Below are positions 1 through 7,975 of a stretch of 21,535 bases of DNA, piece after piece. The notes under the pieces are model-generated. The model ran no database searches. It saw only the letters and a list, made by a program, of their open reading frames with translations, and was not told the DNA's origin. Each line of letters opens with the position of its first letter. Position 1 is the stretch's first letter. The position numbers and the translations under genes were made by a program. This stretch comes from a virus: positions 1-21,535 of IMG/VR virus record IMGVR_UViG_3300008050_000384, one strand, 5' to 3'.

Positions 1-2
1 TA

Positions 3-785
3 AACTTACTTGGGCAAGGTGGTAGTGGATTAGATCCTGATGCTTTAGCATTTATAATAGCAACTGGGATTACTGATCCTACGGAACAAAGCGCCATAAA
101 CACTTTGGTGATAGATTTGAAAAACGCTGGACTATGGACAAAATTACAAGCTATATACCCTGTAGTAGGAGGAACTGCAACCACTCATAAATATAATTTA
201 AAAGATCCACAAGATCTTGACACTTCTTTTAGACTTACTTTCAGTGGTGGATGGACACATGCGGCAACTGGAATGACGCCTGATGGAACAACTGGATTTG
301 CTGACACTCATTTCAATCCTAATGTAGACTTGCTATTTTATACTTCAGGAACAATAGGGATATATTCTCGTACTGCTAACACTACTGATGGGGTAGATAT
401 AGGGTGTAGTGATTTTGTTAACATATATATTAGACCATATAGCACTACAGATACTTTTTTTTATGGAAGAGATCCTTTCAACAAAATGTTTGACACAATT
501 GCGACGGATGGATTTATTGCACTCACCCGAGGAACTACTTTCATTTTAGATTGTTACCAAACAGGTTTATCTCTTCTACCCACCAATACTGATCCTTTGT
601 GGACTGGGATATTAATAGATTATAATTTTTATTTAGGAGCTCGTAATGATACAGGCACCGCAGATATGTTCAGTGATAGAGAACTAGCTTTCGGAGTTAT
701 AGGTCCTCGTCTTAATGGAACTGAACACTTAGATTTATATAACGCAATACAAACTTATCAAACTACACTAGGTAGACAGGTCTAA
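3..785 (+). CDS. C-terminal part of a phage structural protein, probably lectin-like/receptor-binding (partial, 5' end missing)
   Basis: The reading frame is open without a stop from base 3 to the TAA at 783-785, so the gene begins left of the window. The first plausible internal start (TTG at 105) is not needed. The visible 260 residues begin with a short helical segment around DPDALAFIIATGITDPTEQ, then a beta-rich part with many Gly, Thr, Asp and aromatic residues (for example FSGGWTHAATGM). I know this pattern from C-terminal domains of tail or appendage proteins in marine Bacteroidota phages, where it looks like a concanavalin/LamG-type jelly roll. Receptor binding is inference from that resemblance and from the location beside virion genes. 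No membrane segment or catalytic motif is visible. It could also be a generic virion decoration protein. Confidence 0.6.
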   Translation, partial: NLLGQGGSGLDPDALAFIIATGITDPTEQSAINTLVIDLKNAGLWTKLQAIYPVVGGTATTHKYNLKDPQDLDTSFRLTFSGGWTHAATGMTPDGTTGFADTHFNPNVDLLFYTSGTIGIYSRTANTTDGVDIGCSDFVNIYIRPYSTTDTFFYGRDPFNKMFDTIATDGFIALTRGTTFILDCYQTGLSLLPTNTDPLWTGILIDYNFYLGARNDTGTADMFSDRELAFGVIGPRLNGTEHLDLYNAIQTYQTTLGRQV

Positions 786-830
786 ATGACCAGAACTAGA
801 ACAAAACAAACAAACAATAAATTTAATTAA

Positions 831-1088
831 ATGAAAATTAAAGAAGAACAATTAAAAACGATACAAGATCAACAACAAGAAATAAATAGCTTATTTTCTA
901 ATGTAGGTTTTTTAGAAACACAAAAACACAATTTACTTCATCAAATTAGTACTTTAAGTCAAACTATAGATGAATACAAAGCAGAATTAGAAAAGGAATA
1001 TGGTAGTGTAAATATAAATGTAAATACTGGGGAATATAAACCAATTGAAAAAGAACAACCTACTTTAAATGTTGTAGAAAATGCTTAA
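831..1088 (+). CDS. Small coiled-coil protein of unknown function
   Basis: This 85-residue protein is predicted to be a single long helix over residues 2-58, rich in Gln, Glu, Lys and Leu with heptad-like spacing, followed by a short polar tail. The start ATG follows an A/T-only leader (aatttaattaaATG) and no Shine-Dalgarno motif is present. The stop overlaps the next start by 8 bases, which suggests translational coupling. Similar short coiled-coil proteins occur beside packaging genes in marine phages as I recall them, but I know no assigned function. A bridging or accessory role in assembly would be a guess. Confidence 0.75.
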   Translation: MKIKEEQLKTIQDQQQEINSLFSNVGFLETQKHNLLHQISTLSQTIDEYKAELEKEYGSVNINVNTGEYKPIEKEQPTLNVVENA

Positions 1089-1314
1089 TAAAATACGAAA
1101 AATAAGTATTGGATCTGATTACAAAAATGAAGCAATGCATTATTCTGTAGGTCAAGGAGTTTATGGAGGACATAATATATCTGATATAATATTTGATGAA
1201 GACGATAATTCATATAATATTTATATAATAAAAGAAGATGAAGTTTTACCTTGGAAAAAATTTAATTCTAATATGGCAATTGCCGTAGAATTTGATTTAG
1301 AATATAATGAATAG
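1081..1314 (+). CDS. Small conserved-looking hypothetical protein
   Basis: A 77-residue acidic, mixed alpha/beta protein that I do not recognise by function. It has the motifs GSDYKNEAMHY and VYGGHNI near the N-terminus and PWKKFN near residues 57-62. It has no signal peptide, membrane segment or Cys. It overlaps the upstream coiled-coil gene by 8 bases and the downstream GroES-like gene by 8 bases, so the three are probably translated as a coupled unit. The order and the tight overlaps support a real gene. The shape of the sequence is familiar to me from other marine phages, but with no annotation beyond hypothetical. Confidence 0.75.
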   Translation: MLNKIRKISIGSDYKNEAMHYSVGQGVYGGHNISDIIFDEDDNSYNIYIIKEDEVLPWKKFNSNMAIAVEFDLEYNE

Positions 1315-2014
1315 TTTATATGATTTCATTATAAAACCTATTGATAAAAGATATAATAACTTAAAAAAAATAGGGGACAAAAATCTTATTATAAACACTA
1401 GTATTGAAAATTTTCAAGCCATAAGCAAAGAAGCTGTAGTTGTTAGTGTTCCTTTAGCACTAGATCAACCAATTAATCCCGGAGACAAAATTATAGTACA
1501 TCACAATATATTTAGAAGATGGTATGATGTTAAAGGCAAAGAAAGAAATAGTAGATCTTACTTTAATGAAGACTTATATTTTTGTAGTGGAGATCAAATT
1601 TATTTGTACTATGATAAAAAATGGAAATGTTTTGGAGATAGATGTTTTGTAAATCCTATAAAAAATAAAGATAAAATATCTAGTGATAAGACTATTAAAC
1701 AAAGTGGAATTATTAAATATGACAATAAGCTTTTAAATCAATGGGGAGTTTTTGAAGGAGATTTAATCTCATTTAAACCAGAAAGAGAATTTGAATTTAT
1801 AATAGAAAATGAATTATTATATTGTATGAAATCTAGAGATATTATTATAAAACATGAACACGAAGGAAACAAAGAAAAATATAATCCAAGCTGGGCATTT
1901 AGCAGTGAACGAACTGATAAAAGTAGCAAAAGAAGAAATTGTAGACACAGGGGAGGATGTGTCTGCAGATCGTCTAAAAAATGCTGCCGCAACAAAGAAA
2001 CTAGCGATATTTGA
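1307..2014 (+). CDS. Predicted tandem GroES-like co-chaperonin with odd Cys/Arg-rich C-terminal tail
   Basis: The protein (235 residues) can be laid over GroES twice. Repeat 1, residues about 5-101: a first strand (DFIIKP, compare GroES DRVIVK), a loop ending in the hydrophobic triplet LII at 27-29 (compare the IVL of the GroES mobile loop), then KEAVVVSV, a PGDKIIVHH segment (compare VKVGDIVIF), and EDLYFCSGDQIYLY (compare EEVLIMSESDILAI). Repeat 2, about 111-182: DRCFVNPI, QSGIIKYDN, EGDLISFKP, ENELLYCMKSRDIII, with a shorter mobile loop that lacks the triplet. Phage co-chaperonins such as T4 gp31 work with host GroEL to fold the capsid protein, so this is the likely role (inference). The last 35 or so residues are Lys/Arg/Ser/Cys-rich and are read out of frame over the next gene, so they are probably an extension after loss of an older stop. 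The fold call is by eye only. Confidence 0.6.
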   Translation: MNSLYDFIIKPIDKRYNNLKKIGDKNLIINTSIENFQAISKEAVVVSVPLALDQPINPGDKIIVHHNIFRRWYDVKGKERNSRSYFNEDLYFCSGDQIYLYYDKKWKCFGDRCFVNPIKNKDKISSDKTIKQSGIIKYDNKLLNQWGVFEGDLISFKPEREFEFIIENELLYCMKSRDIIIKHEHEGNKEKYNPSWAFSSERTDKSSKRRNCRHRGGCVCRSSKKCCRNKETSDI

Positions 2015-2141
2015 TGCATTTGAAATTCTTCAACGAATAGAAACAGAGGAAGATATGTTAAATGAAAAAGATAATCCTAAAAAAGAAATAGAAAAACCTA
2101 AAAAGGCTTTTCAGGGATTTCCAGAAGGGAGAATTAAATGA
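1854..2141 (+). CDS. Short helical protein upstream of terL, candidate small terminase subunit
   Basis: A 95-residue protein predicted to be mainly helical, with a Lys-rich start, a helix around AVNELIKVAKEEIVD, the segment SADRLKNAAATKKLAIFDAFEIL, and a charged, Pro-containing tail. Its last four bases (ATGA) overlap the start of terL, so the two are translationally coupled. Size, helicity and place directly before terL fit a small terminase subunit, but I see no clear helix-turn-helix, so the role is inference. The ATG at 1854 follows an AT-rich leader (tattataaaacATG); a GTG at 1905 is an alternative start. It overlaps the upstream gene out of frame by 161 bases. The balanced amino-acid composition in this frame suggests that this is the main coding frame there. 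Confidence 0.75.
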   Translation: MNTKETKKNIIQAGHLAVNELIKVAKEEIVDTGEDVSADRLKNAAATKKLAIFDAFEILQRIETEEDMLNEKDNPKKEIEKPKKAFQGFPEGRIK

Positions 2142-4375
2142 AATATAAACAAACTCTTTGCAAGGAATTAGAAATAGAAGAGATAATAAATCCTAAAATT
2201 TTATCTAAGCACAATAGATTAAAAAAATGGGTGTATGGTTATAATTCTGAATATGACTTTATAGTAATAAGTAAAACGGGAAAAATTGGTCAGATTATAG
2301 AAATACAAAATCTTCGTATTGCTTTACCTAAAGAAGAATCAATATATAAAAGAAGTGATAATAAAGAAGATCAATTTTGGGAGCAATTTGAATACCCTAA
2401 AGAACTTAAAAGAATAAAGAGTAGATTTGATTGGGAAAAATACCCAGAAGAATTTAGAGAAAAATGGTGGGATTATATTGATGAAGAATTTAAAAGAAGA
2501 GAGGAAGGGTTTTGGTTTTACAATAATGGCAAACCTACTTATATTACTGGTACTCATTACATGTACTTGCAGTGGTCAAAAATCGATATTGGAGCGCCAG
2601 ATTATAGAGAATCCAATAGATTGTTTTATATCTTTTGGGAAGCCTGCAAAGCAGATGTTAGGTGTTATGGGATGTGTTACCTTAAAAACAGACGATCAGG
2701 ATTTTCCTTCATGTCATCAGCTGAATTGGTTAATCAAGCAACCATATCATCCGACAGCAGATATGGGATTTTATCTAAGTCTGGTGCAGATGCTAAAAAA
2801 ATGTTTACAGACAAAGTTGTACCAATCTCGGTTAACTATCCATTCTTCTTCAAACCCATCCAGGACGGTATGGATCGCCCTAAAACCGAATTGGCATATA
2901 GAGTTCCAGCATCTAAACTTACACGTAGAAAATTGGAAGCAAATGTCGAGCTTAGAGAATTAGAAGGTTTAGATACTACTATAGATTGGAAAAATACTGG
3001 AGATAATAGTTATGATGGTGAAAAATTAAAATTATTAGCACATGATGAAAGTGGTAAATGGGAGAGACCAGATAATATTAAAAACAACTGGAAAGTAACT
3101 AAAACTTGTTTAAGATTAGGTAGAAGAATTGTAGGGAAATGTATGATGGGATCTACAAGCAATGCTTTAGATAAAGGAGGTCAAAATTTTAAAGATATTT
3201 ATGCCGGATCTAATTGTTTAAATAGAAACAAAAATGGTCAAACTAAAGAAGGTTTATATTCTTTATTCATTCCAATGGAATGGAATTATGAAGGATTTAT
3301 TGATATATATGGACAACCTGTATTTGATAATCCTGAAAACACAGTTATGGGGATAGATGGATATCCAATATCTGTAGGTGTATTAGAGCATTGGCAAAAT
3401 GAAGTAGATGGTTTAAAAGAGGATCAAGATGGATTGAATGAATATTATCGTCAATTTCCCCGAACAGAAAAACATGCTTTTAGAGATGAAACTAAAGAAT
3501 CTTTATTTAATTTGATTAAAATATATGAACAAGTTGATCATAATGAGAATTTAAATAATCTAGCAAATATTACACAAGGAAGTTTTATGTGGGAAAATGG
3601 AATAAAAGACACTAAAGTTCTCTTTGCTCCTCATAAAAATGGAAGATTTTTTGTTTCATGGGTTCCACCTAAACATATGCAAAATCAAGTGATACTTAAA
3701 AACGGAGGAAAATATCCTGGTAATGAACACATTGGAGCTTTTGGATGTGATAGTTATGATATTTCAGGTACAGTCGATGGAAAAGGATCAAATGGATCAT
3801 TTCATGGATTAACAAAGTTTAATTTAGAGGATGCGCCTTCTCATAGTTTTTTTTTAGAATACATAGCTAGACCGCAAACTGCAGATATATTTTTTGAAGA
3901 AATATTAATGGCCTTACATTTTTATGGAATGCCATTATTAGCGGAAAACAATAAACCTCGTTTATTGTATTATTTAAAACGTCGAGGTTATAGAGGTTTT
4001 TCTATTAATAGACCTGACAAGGTTTATAACAAATTATCAGTTACTGAAAGAGAAGTTGGTGGAATACCTAACTCAAGTGAAGATATAAAACAGTCTCATG
4101 CAGCTGCAATTGAAGCTTATATAGAAGATTATGTAGGATTAGATCCAGATGGAGTATGTGGCGACATGTACTTTCAACGTACGTTAGAGGATTGGGCTAA
4201 ATTTAATATAAGCAATAGAACTAAACACGATGCTTCTATTAGCTCAGGTTTAGCGATAATGGCGTGTAATAAGAATAAATATCATCCAGTAGCAAAAAGA
4301 CAATTAAAGAGCATGTATTTAGGAATTAAAAAATATAATAACGAAGGAATAAATTCTAAAATAATTAATAAATGA
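2138..4375 (+). CDS. terL: Terminase large subunit (packaging ATPase and nuclease)
   Basis: TerL pumps DNA into the prohead through the portal and cuts concatemers. The 745 residues fit the crAss-like/marine podovirus form. An N-terminal extension (1-120) leads to the ATPase: an atypical Walker A-like loop KNRRSGFS (183-190), Walker B LLAHDE (299-304, with D303 and E304) and a coupling-motif-like GSTSNA (338-343). The RNase H-like nuclease region follows: D538 in GCDSYD, E603 in LLAEN and D698 in KHDAS are the likely metal ligands. It overlaps the upstream gene and the portal gene by ATGA on each side. A weak purine run (gaaggga) precedes the start, unlike most genes here. Codon use in about 2640-2950 differs from the rest of the gene (see findings). 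The family is certain; the individual catalytic residues are assigned by eye. Confidence 0.94.
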   Translation: MKYKQTLCKELEIEEIINPKILSKHNRLKKWVYGYNSEYDFIVISKTGKIGQIIEIQNLRIALPKEESIYKRSDNKEDQFWEQFEYPKELKRIKSRFDWEKYPEEFREKWWDYIDEEFKRREEGFWFYNNGKPTYITGTHYMYLQWSKIDIGAPDYRESNRLFYIFWEACKADVRCYGMCYLKNRRSGFSFMSSAELVNQATISSDSRYGILSKSGADAKKMFTDKVVPISVNYPFFFKPIQDGMDRPKTELAYRVPASKLTRRKLEANVELRELEGLDTTIDWKNTGDNSYDGEKLKLLAHDESGKWERPDNIKNNWKVTKTCLRLGRRIVGKCMMGSTSNALDKGGQNFKDIYAGSNCLNRNKNGQTKEGLYSLFIPMEWNYEGFIDIYGQPVFDNPENTVMGIDGYPISVGVLEHWQNEVDGLKEDQDGLNEYYRQFPRTEKHAFRDETKESLFNLIKIYEQVDHNENLNNLANITQGSFMWENGIKDTKVLFAPHKNGRFFVSWVPPKHMQNQVILKNGGKYPGNEHIGAFGCDSYDISGTVDGKGSNGSFHGLTKFNLEDAPSHSFFLEYIARPQTADIFFEEILMALHFYGMPLLAENNKPRLLYYLKRRGYRGFSINRPDKVYNKLSVTEREVGGIPNSSEDIKQSHAAAIEAYIEDYVGLDPDGVCGDMYFQRTLEDWAKFNISNRTKHDASISSGLAIMACNKNKYHPVAKRQLKSMYLGIKKYNNEGINSKIINK

Positions 4376-6750
4376 TTTATACAAATACAAGGAGTTCATT
4401 TCCTGATCAGGTAGTACCGGAAGCAGAGAAAATGAGTTTAGAATATGGTCTTCGAGTGGCACAAGCAATTGAAGGAGAATGGTGGAGTCAGGCTTATGGA
4501 GGATATAGGTATCAAAATAATTATAATATATTTTTCAATAGAAGATTATATGCTAGAGCAGAACAACCAATACAGAAGTATAAAGATGAAATGTCTATAA
4601 ATGGAGATTTATCATATTTAAATTTAGATTGGAAACCTGTACCTATCATACCTAAGTTTGTAGATATAGTTGTTAATGGTATGTCTAATAAATTATATGA
4701 TATTAAAGCATATGCTCAAGATCCAGCTTCTCAAAAACTTAGAACTGATTATGCGGAAGCTTTACATAAGCAAATAGCTACTAGAGAATATATAAATAAA
4801 GTTAAAGAAGCATTAGGTATTGATTTAGATACTATTAAAGGAGAAGCAATTCCTCAAACTGAACAAGAATTAGAAATACACATGCAATTAGATTATAAAC
4901 AATCCATAGAAATTGCAGAAGAAGAAGCTATTACAAATGTACTAGCAAGAAACAAATATGACTTAGTTAGGAGAAGAGTAAATAAAGATTTAGTAACTTT
5001 AGGTATTGGAGCTGTAAAAACTAATTACAATAAATCTAATGGTATTACTGTAGAATATGTAGATCCTGCTAATTTAGTATGGTCTTATACAGATGATCCA
5101 AATTTTCAAGATATATATTATGTAGGGGAAGTTAAGTCTTTAAGTCTCCCTGAGCTGAAAAAACAATTTCCAGGATTAACTACCACTCAATTAGAAGAAA
5201 TCCAAAGAATGCCTGGTAATACTAATTATACTCGAAACTGGGAGGGAAAAAATAATAACAATACAGTTCAAGTACTTTATTTCGAGTATAAAACCTATGC
5301 AGATCAAGTATTTAAAATTAAACAAACTGAACAAGGATTAGAAAAAGCTTTAGAAAAAACAGATCAATTTAATCCTCCACCTAATGATAACTTTGAAAGA
5401 GTTAGCAGATCTATAGAAGTATTATATCATGGAGTTAAAATACTTGGTCATCCTATAATGGTTAAATGGGAGATTGCAGAAAATATGACTAGACCTTTTT
5501 CTAATTTAACAAAGGTTAATATGAATTACCAACTATGTGCTCCTAGCTTATACAAAGGTGGTATTAATTCGTTAGTAGAGAGAATGATTAGTTTTGCAGA
5601 TATGATTCAATTAACATCCTTGAAAATGCAACAAGTATTATCTAGGATGGTTCCAGATGGAGTATTTGTAGATGTAGATGGATTGGCAGAGGTGGATTTA
5701 GGTAATGGTACTAACTATAATCCTCAAGAAGCATTAAATATGTACTTCCAAACTGGTAGTATAGTTGGTAGATCAATGACACAAGATGGTGATATGAATC
5801 ACGCTAAAATACCAATTCAAGAATTACAGACATCGGCATCACAAGCAAAGATTCAATCTTTAATACAAACTTATCAATATTATCTTCAAATGATAAGAGA
5901 TGTCACAGGGTTAAATGAAGCTAGAGATGCTAGTAATCCTGATCCAAATTCATTAGTAGGATTACAAAAATTAGCTGCTGCTCAATCAAACGTTGCTACT
6001 AGACACATTTTAGCTGCTAGTTTATTTATAACATTAAGAGCATGTGAGAATATATCTTTACGAATAGCAGATACATTAGATTTTCCTTTAACAAAAGAAG
6101 CTTTAGTAAATAGTATTAGTTTATATAATACAGGAACTTTAGAAGAATTAGAAGATTTGAATTTATTTGATTTTGGAATATATTTAGAACTAGAACCTGA
6201 CGAAGAAGCTCAACAATTGTTAGAAGCAAACATTCAAATGGCTCTCCAACAAAAAAGTATAGACTTATCAGATGCTATAGATATAAGAGAGATTAAAAAT
6301 TTAAAACTAGCAAATCAACTGCTTAAATTAAGAAGAAAAGAAAAAGCTAAGCAAGCTCAAGAAGCTCAACAAGCTAATATTAAAGCTCAAGCAGAGGCGC
6401 AGACAAGGTCAAGAGAAGAAGAAGCTATGTTTGAAGTACAAAAGCAGCAAGCTTTAGCTCAAACTAATATTCAGTTTGAACAAGCTAAATCTCAGTTTGA
6501 ATTACAAAGAATGGAAGAAGAAGCTCGTATTAAGAAAAATATGTTAGAAATAGAATTTGCTTTTGATATGCAACTAGAAAAACAAAAGATAGGTGCAACT
6601 CAAGAAAAGGAAGTAATGATCGAAGATAGAAAAGATACGCGAAGCAAACAAGAAGCAACTCAACAAAGTGAGTTGATTAATCAAAGTCAAAATAATAGTT
6701 TACCAACTAATTTTGAAACCCCCATAAATGATTTAAATTTTGGGGTATAA
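4372..6750 (+). CDS. Portal protein
   Basis: The portal forms the dodecameric ring at the packaging vertex and docks TerL and the neck proteins. The 792-residue protein has the mixed alpha/beta body of large podoviral portals, with the segment EGEWWSQAYGGYRYQNNYN near the N-terminus, the beta-rich wing in the middle (VKTNYNKSNGITVEYVDPANL), and a helical stem and crown region around DVTGLNEARDASNPDPNSL. Residues from about 653 to 765 are a long, Gln/Ala/Glu-rich coiled coil, likely a C-terminal barrel or a tail into the capsid. It begins inside the terL stop (ATGA overlap), which agrees with coupled synthesis. The location between terL and scaffold plus capsid genes supports the call strongly. 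Confidence 0.93.
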   Translation: MIYTNTRSSFPDQVVPEAEKMSLEYGLRVAQAIEGEWWSQAYGGYRYQNNYNIFFNRRLYARAEQPIQKYKDEMSINGDLSYLNLDWKPVPIIPKFVDIVVNGMSNKLYDIKAYAQDPASQKLRTDYAEALHKQIATREYINKVKEALGIDLDTIKGEAIPQTEQELEIHMQLDYKQSIEIAEEEAITNVLARNKYDLVRRRVNKDLVTLGIGAVKTNYNKSNGITVEYVDPANLVWSYTDDPNFQDIYYVGEVKSLSLPELKKQFPGLTTTQLEEIQRMPGNTNYTRNWEGKNNNNTVQVLYFEYKTYADQVFKIKQTEQGLEKALEKTDQFNPPPNDNFERVSRSIEVLYHGVKILGHPIMVKWEIAENMTRPFSNLTKVNMNYQLCAPSLYKGGINSLVERMISFADMIQLTSLKMQQVLSRMVPDGVFVDVDGLAEVDLGNGTNYNPQEALNMYFQTGSIVGRSMTQDGDMNHAKIPIQELQTSASQAKIQSLIQTYQYYLQMIRDVTGLNEARDASNPDPNSLVGLQKLAAAQSNVATRHILAASLFITLRACENISLRIADTLDFPLTKEALVNSISLYNTGTLEELEDLNLFDFGIYLELEPDEEAQQLLEANIQMALQQKSIDLSDAIDIREIKNLKLANQLLKLRRKEKAKQAQEAQQANIKAQAEAQTRSREEEAMFEVQKQQALAQTNIQFEQAKSQFELQRMEEEARIKKNMLEIEFAFDMQLEKQKIGATQEKEVMIEDRKDTRSKQEATQQSELINQSQNNSLPTNFETPINDLNFGV

Positions 6751-6770
6751 TAATTATATAATATTTTATC

Positions 6771-7964
6771 ATGTCAAAAAAACAAGAAAGTTTAAAGGTT
6801 CCTGAGAAACCTGTAGTAGATACAAAAGTAGAAGGATTAACAATAAAAAAACGTCCTAAAAATCTAGGTAAAAAGGATACTGTCTTTAAACTAGATTTAA
6901 CTCAACAAAAAACTAAAAAAGAACAAGATGCCGTTTCAGAGTCAAAACCAGTGCACGTGGATGAGAATAAACAAACCGAGAATGTACAAGAGGTGGAGAC
7001 GAGCGTATCCTCAACAGAAGTGCCATCTTCTACCAAAGAAGAAGTTAAAGAAGATAAAGTAAATACTTCTGTTATAGAAGAGATAACTACTACTAAAGAA
7101 GAATTTAAACCTAAAGCTAGTCCAGTTCAAGAAACACCTAAAGTTAATTTACCTGAAAATGTAGAAAAACTAGTGTCTTTTATGAATAATACTGGAGGAA
7201 ACATAGAAGATTATGTTAGATTAAATGCAGATTATTCTAATGTTGATGATAAAGCTTTATTAAGAGAATATTATAAACAAACTAAACCTCATTTATCTAT
7301 AGAAGATGTAGATTTTATTATGAATGATAAATTCACTTATGATGAAGAATATGAGGATGAAACAGAAATACGCAAGAAAAAGCTTGCGATGAAAGAAGAG
7401 GTTGCAGATGCCCAATACCATTTAGAGAAAATGAAACGTGATTACTATGCCGAGATTAAGTCTCGTCCTGGTGTTACTCAGGATCAACAAAATGCTATGG
7501 AATTTTTCAACCGATATAACGAAGAGCAAAAAGTAGCTGGTCAGCGTCATGAAGTTTTTGAAAAAAATACTCAAGATTTCTTTTCTAATGAATTCAAAGG
7601 TTTTGAGTTCGACTTAGGAGAAAAGAAATTTAGGTATGGAGTAAAAAACCCTACAGACGTAGCAACCGCCCAATCTGATATCGCCACATTTATTAAGAAG
7701 TTCTTAAATGAAGATGGGAGTGTTAAAGATTACACTGGTTATCACAAAGCTATTTACGCTGCTCGAAACTCAGATACCATTGCTAAACATTTTTATGATC
7801 AAGGAATGGCTGATGCTACAAAAGATATAGTTAGTAGATCAAAAAATATAAATAATGATTTGAGGCAAACACCTCCATCAGATAAAATATCTTTTAATGG
7901 TATGACTATAAAAGCAGTGAGTGGAGTGGATAGCTCTAAGTTAAAAATTAAACGAAAACGATAA
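6771..7964 (+). CDS. Probable prohead scaffolding protein
   Basis: The gene lies between the portal and major capsid genes, the usual place of a scaffold. Of 397 residues, about the first 120 are Lys/Glu/Thr/Val-rich and look disordered. The rest is charged and helical (for example KKKLAMKEEVADAQYHLEKM), and the C-terminus is basic (KLKIKRKR), as is often seen where scaffolds touch the capsid shell. There is no catalytic motif and no Cys. The DYVRLNADYSNVDDKALL segment and the region after KGFEFDLGEKKF recur, as I recall, in equivalents from marine phages. A protease or decoration role is less likely. Codon choice between about 7370 and 7800 departs from the flanks, with CGT/CGC/CGA for Arg instead of AGA. 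The start follows the AT leader ataatattttatcATG. Confidence 0.65.
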   Translation: MSKKQESLKVPEKPVVDTKVEGLTIKKRPKNLGKKDTVFKLDLTQQKTKKEQDAVSESKPVHVDENKQTENVQEVETSVSSTEVPSSTKEEVKEDKVNTSVIEEITTTKEEFKPKASPVQETPKVNLPENVEKLVSFMNNTGGNIEDYVRLNADYSNVDDKALLREYYKQTKPHLSIEDVDFIMNDKFTYDEEYEDETEIRKKKLAMKEEVADAQYHLEKMKRDYYAEIKSRPGVTQDQQNAMEFFNRYNEEQKVAGQRHEVFEKNTQDFFSNEFKGFEFDLGEKKFRYGVKNPTDVATAQSDIATFIKKFLNEDGSVKDYTGYHKAIYAARNSDTIAKHFYDQGMADATKDIVSRSKNINNDLRQTPPSDKISFNGMTIKAVSGVDSSKLKIKRKR

Positions 7965-7975
7965 AAATTTAAAAT

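Noticed and set aside
105-107. TTG as the start of the first gene
   Set aside because: The same frame is open and coding-like back to the window edge, with residues that match the expected family, so TTG is an internal Leu codon.
786-830. Possible promoter in the 45-base gap after the first gene
   Set aside because: No Bacteroidota -7 (TAnnTTTG) with -33 TTG arrangement can be seen; A/T richness alone is not evidence.
1738-2019. 93-codon open frame on the - strand
   Set aside because: It is antisense to two overlapping + strand genes, and its Leu/Ser/Phe-rich product is what the reverse complement of AT-rich Lys/Glu-rich genes gives.
2427-2963. 178-codon open frame inside terL in another frame
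   Set aside because: It lies fully inside terL, whose motifs are clear. Its length is partly explained by the atypical codon tract there, and the product has no coherent composition.
6718-6746. ACCCC...GGGGT inverted repeat at the end of the portal gene
   Set aside because: Only 5 bp of stem with a loop of about 19 bases and no T-run after it; it overlaps coding sequence. Not convincing as a terminator.
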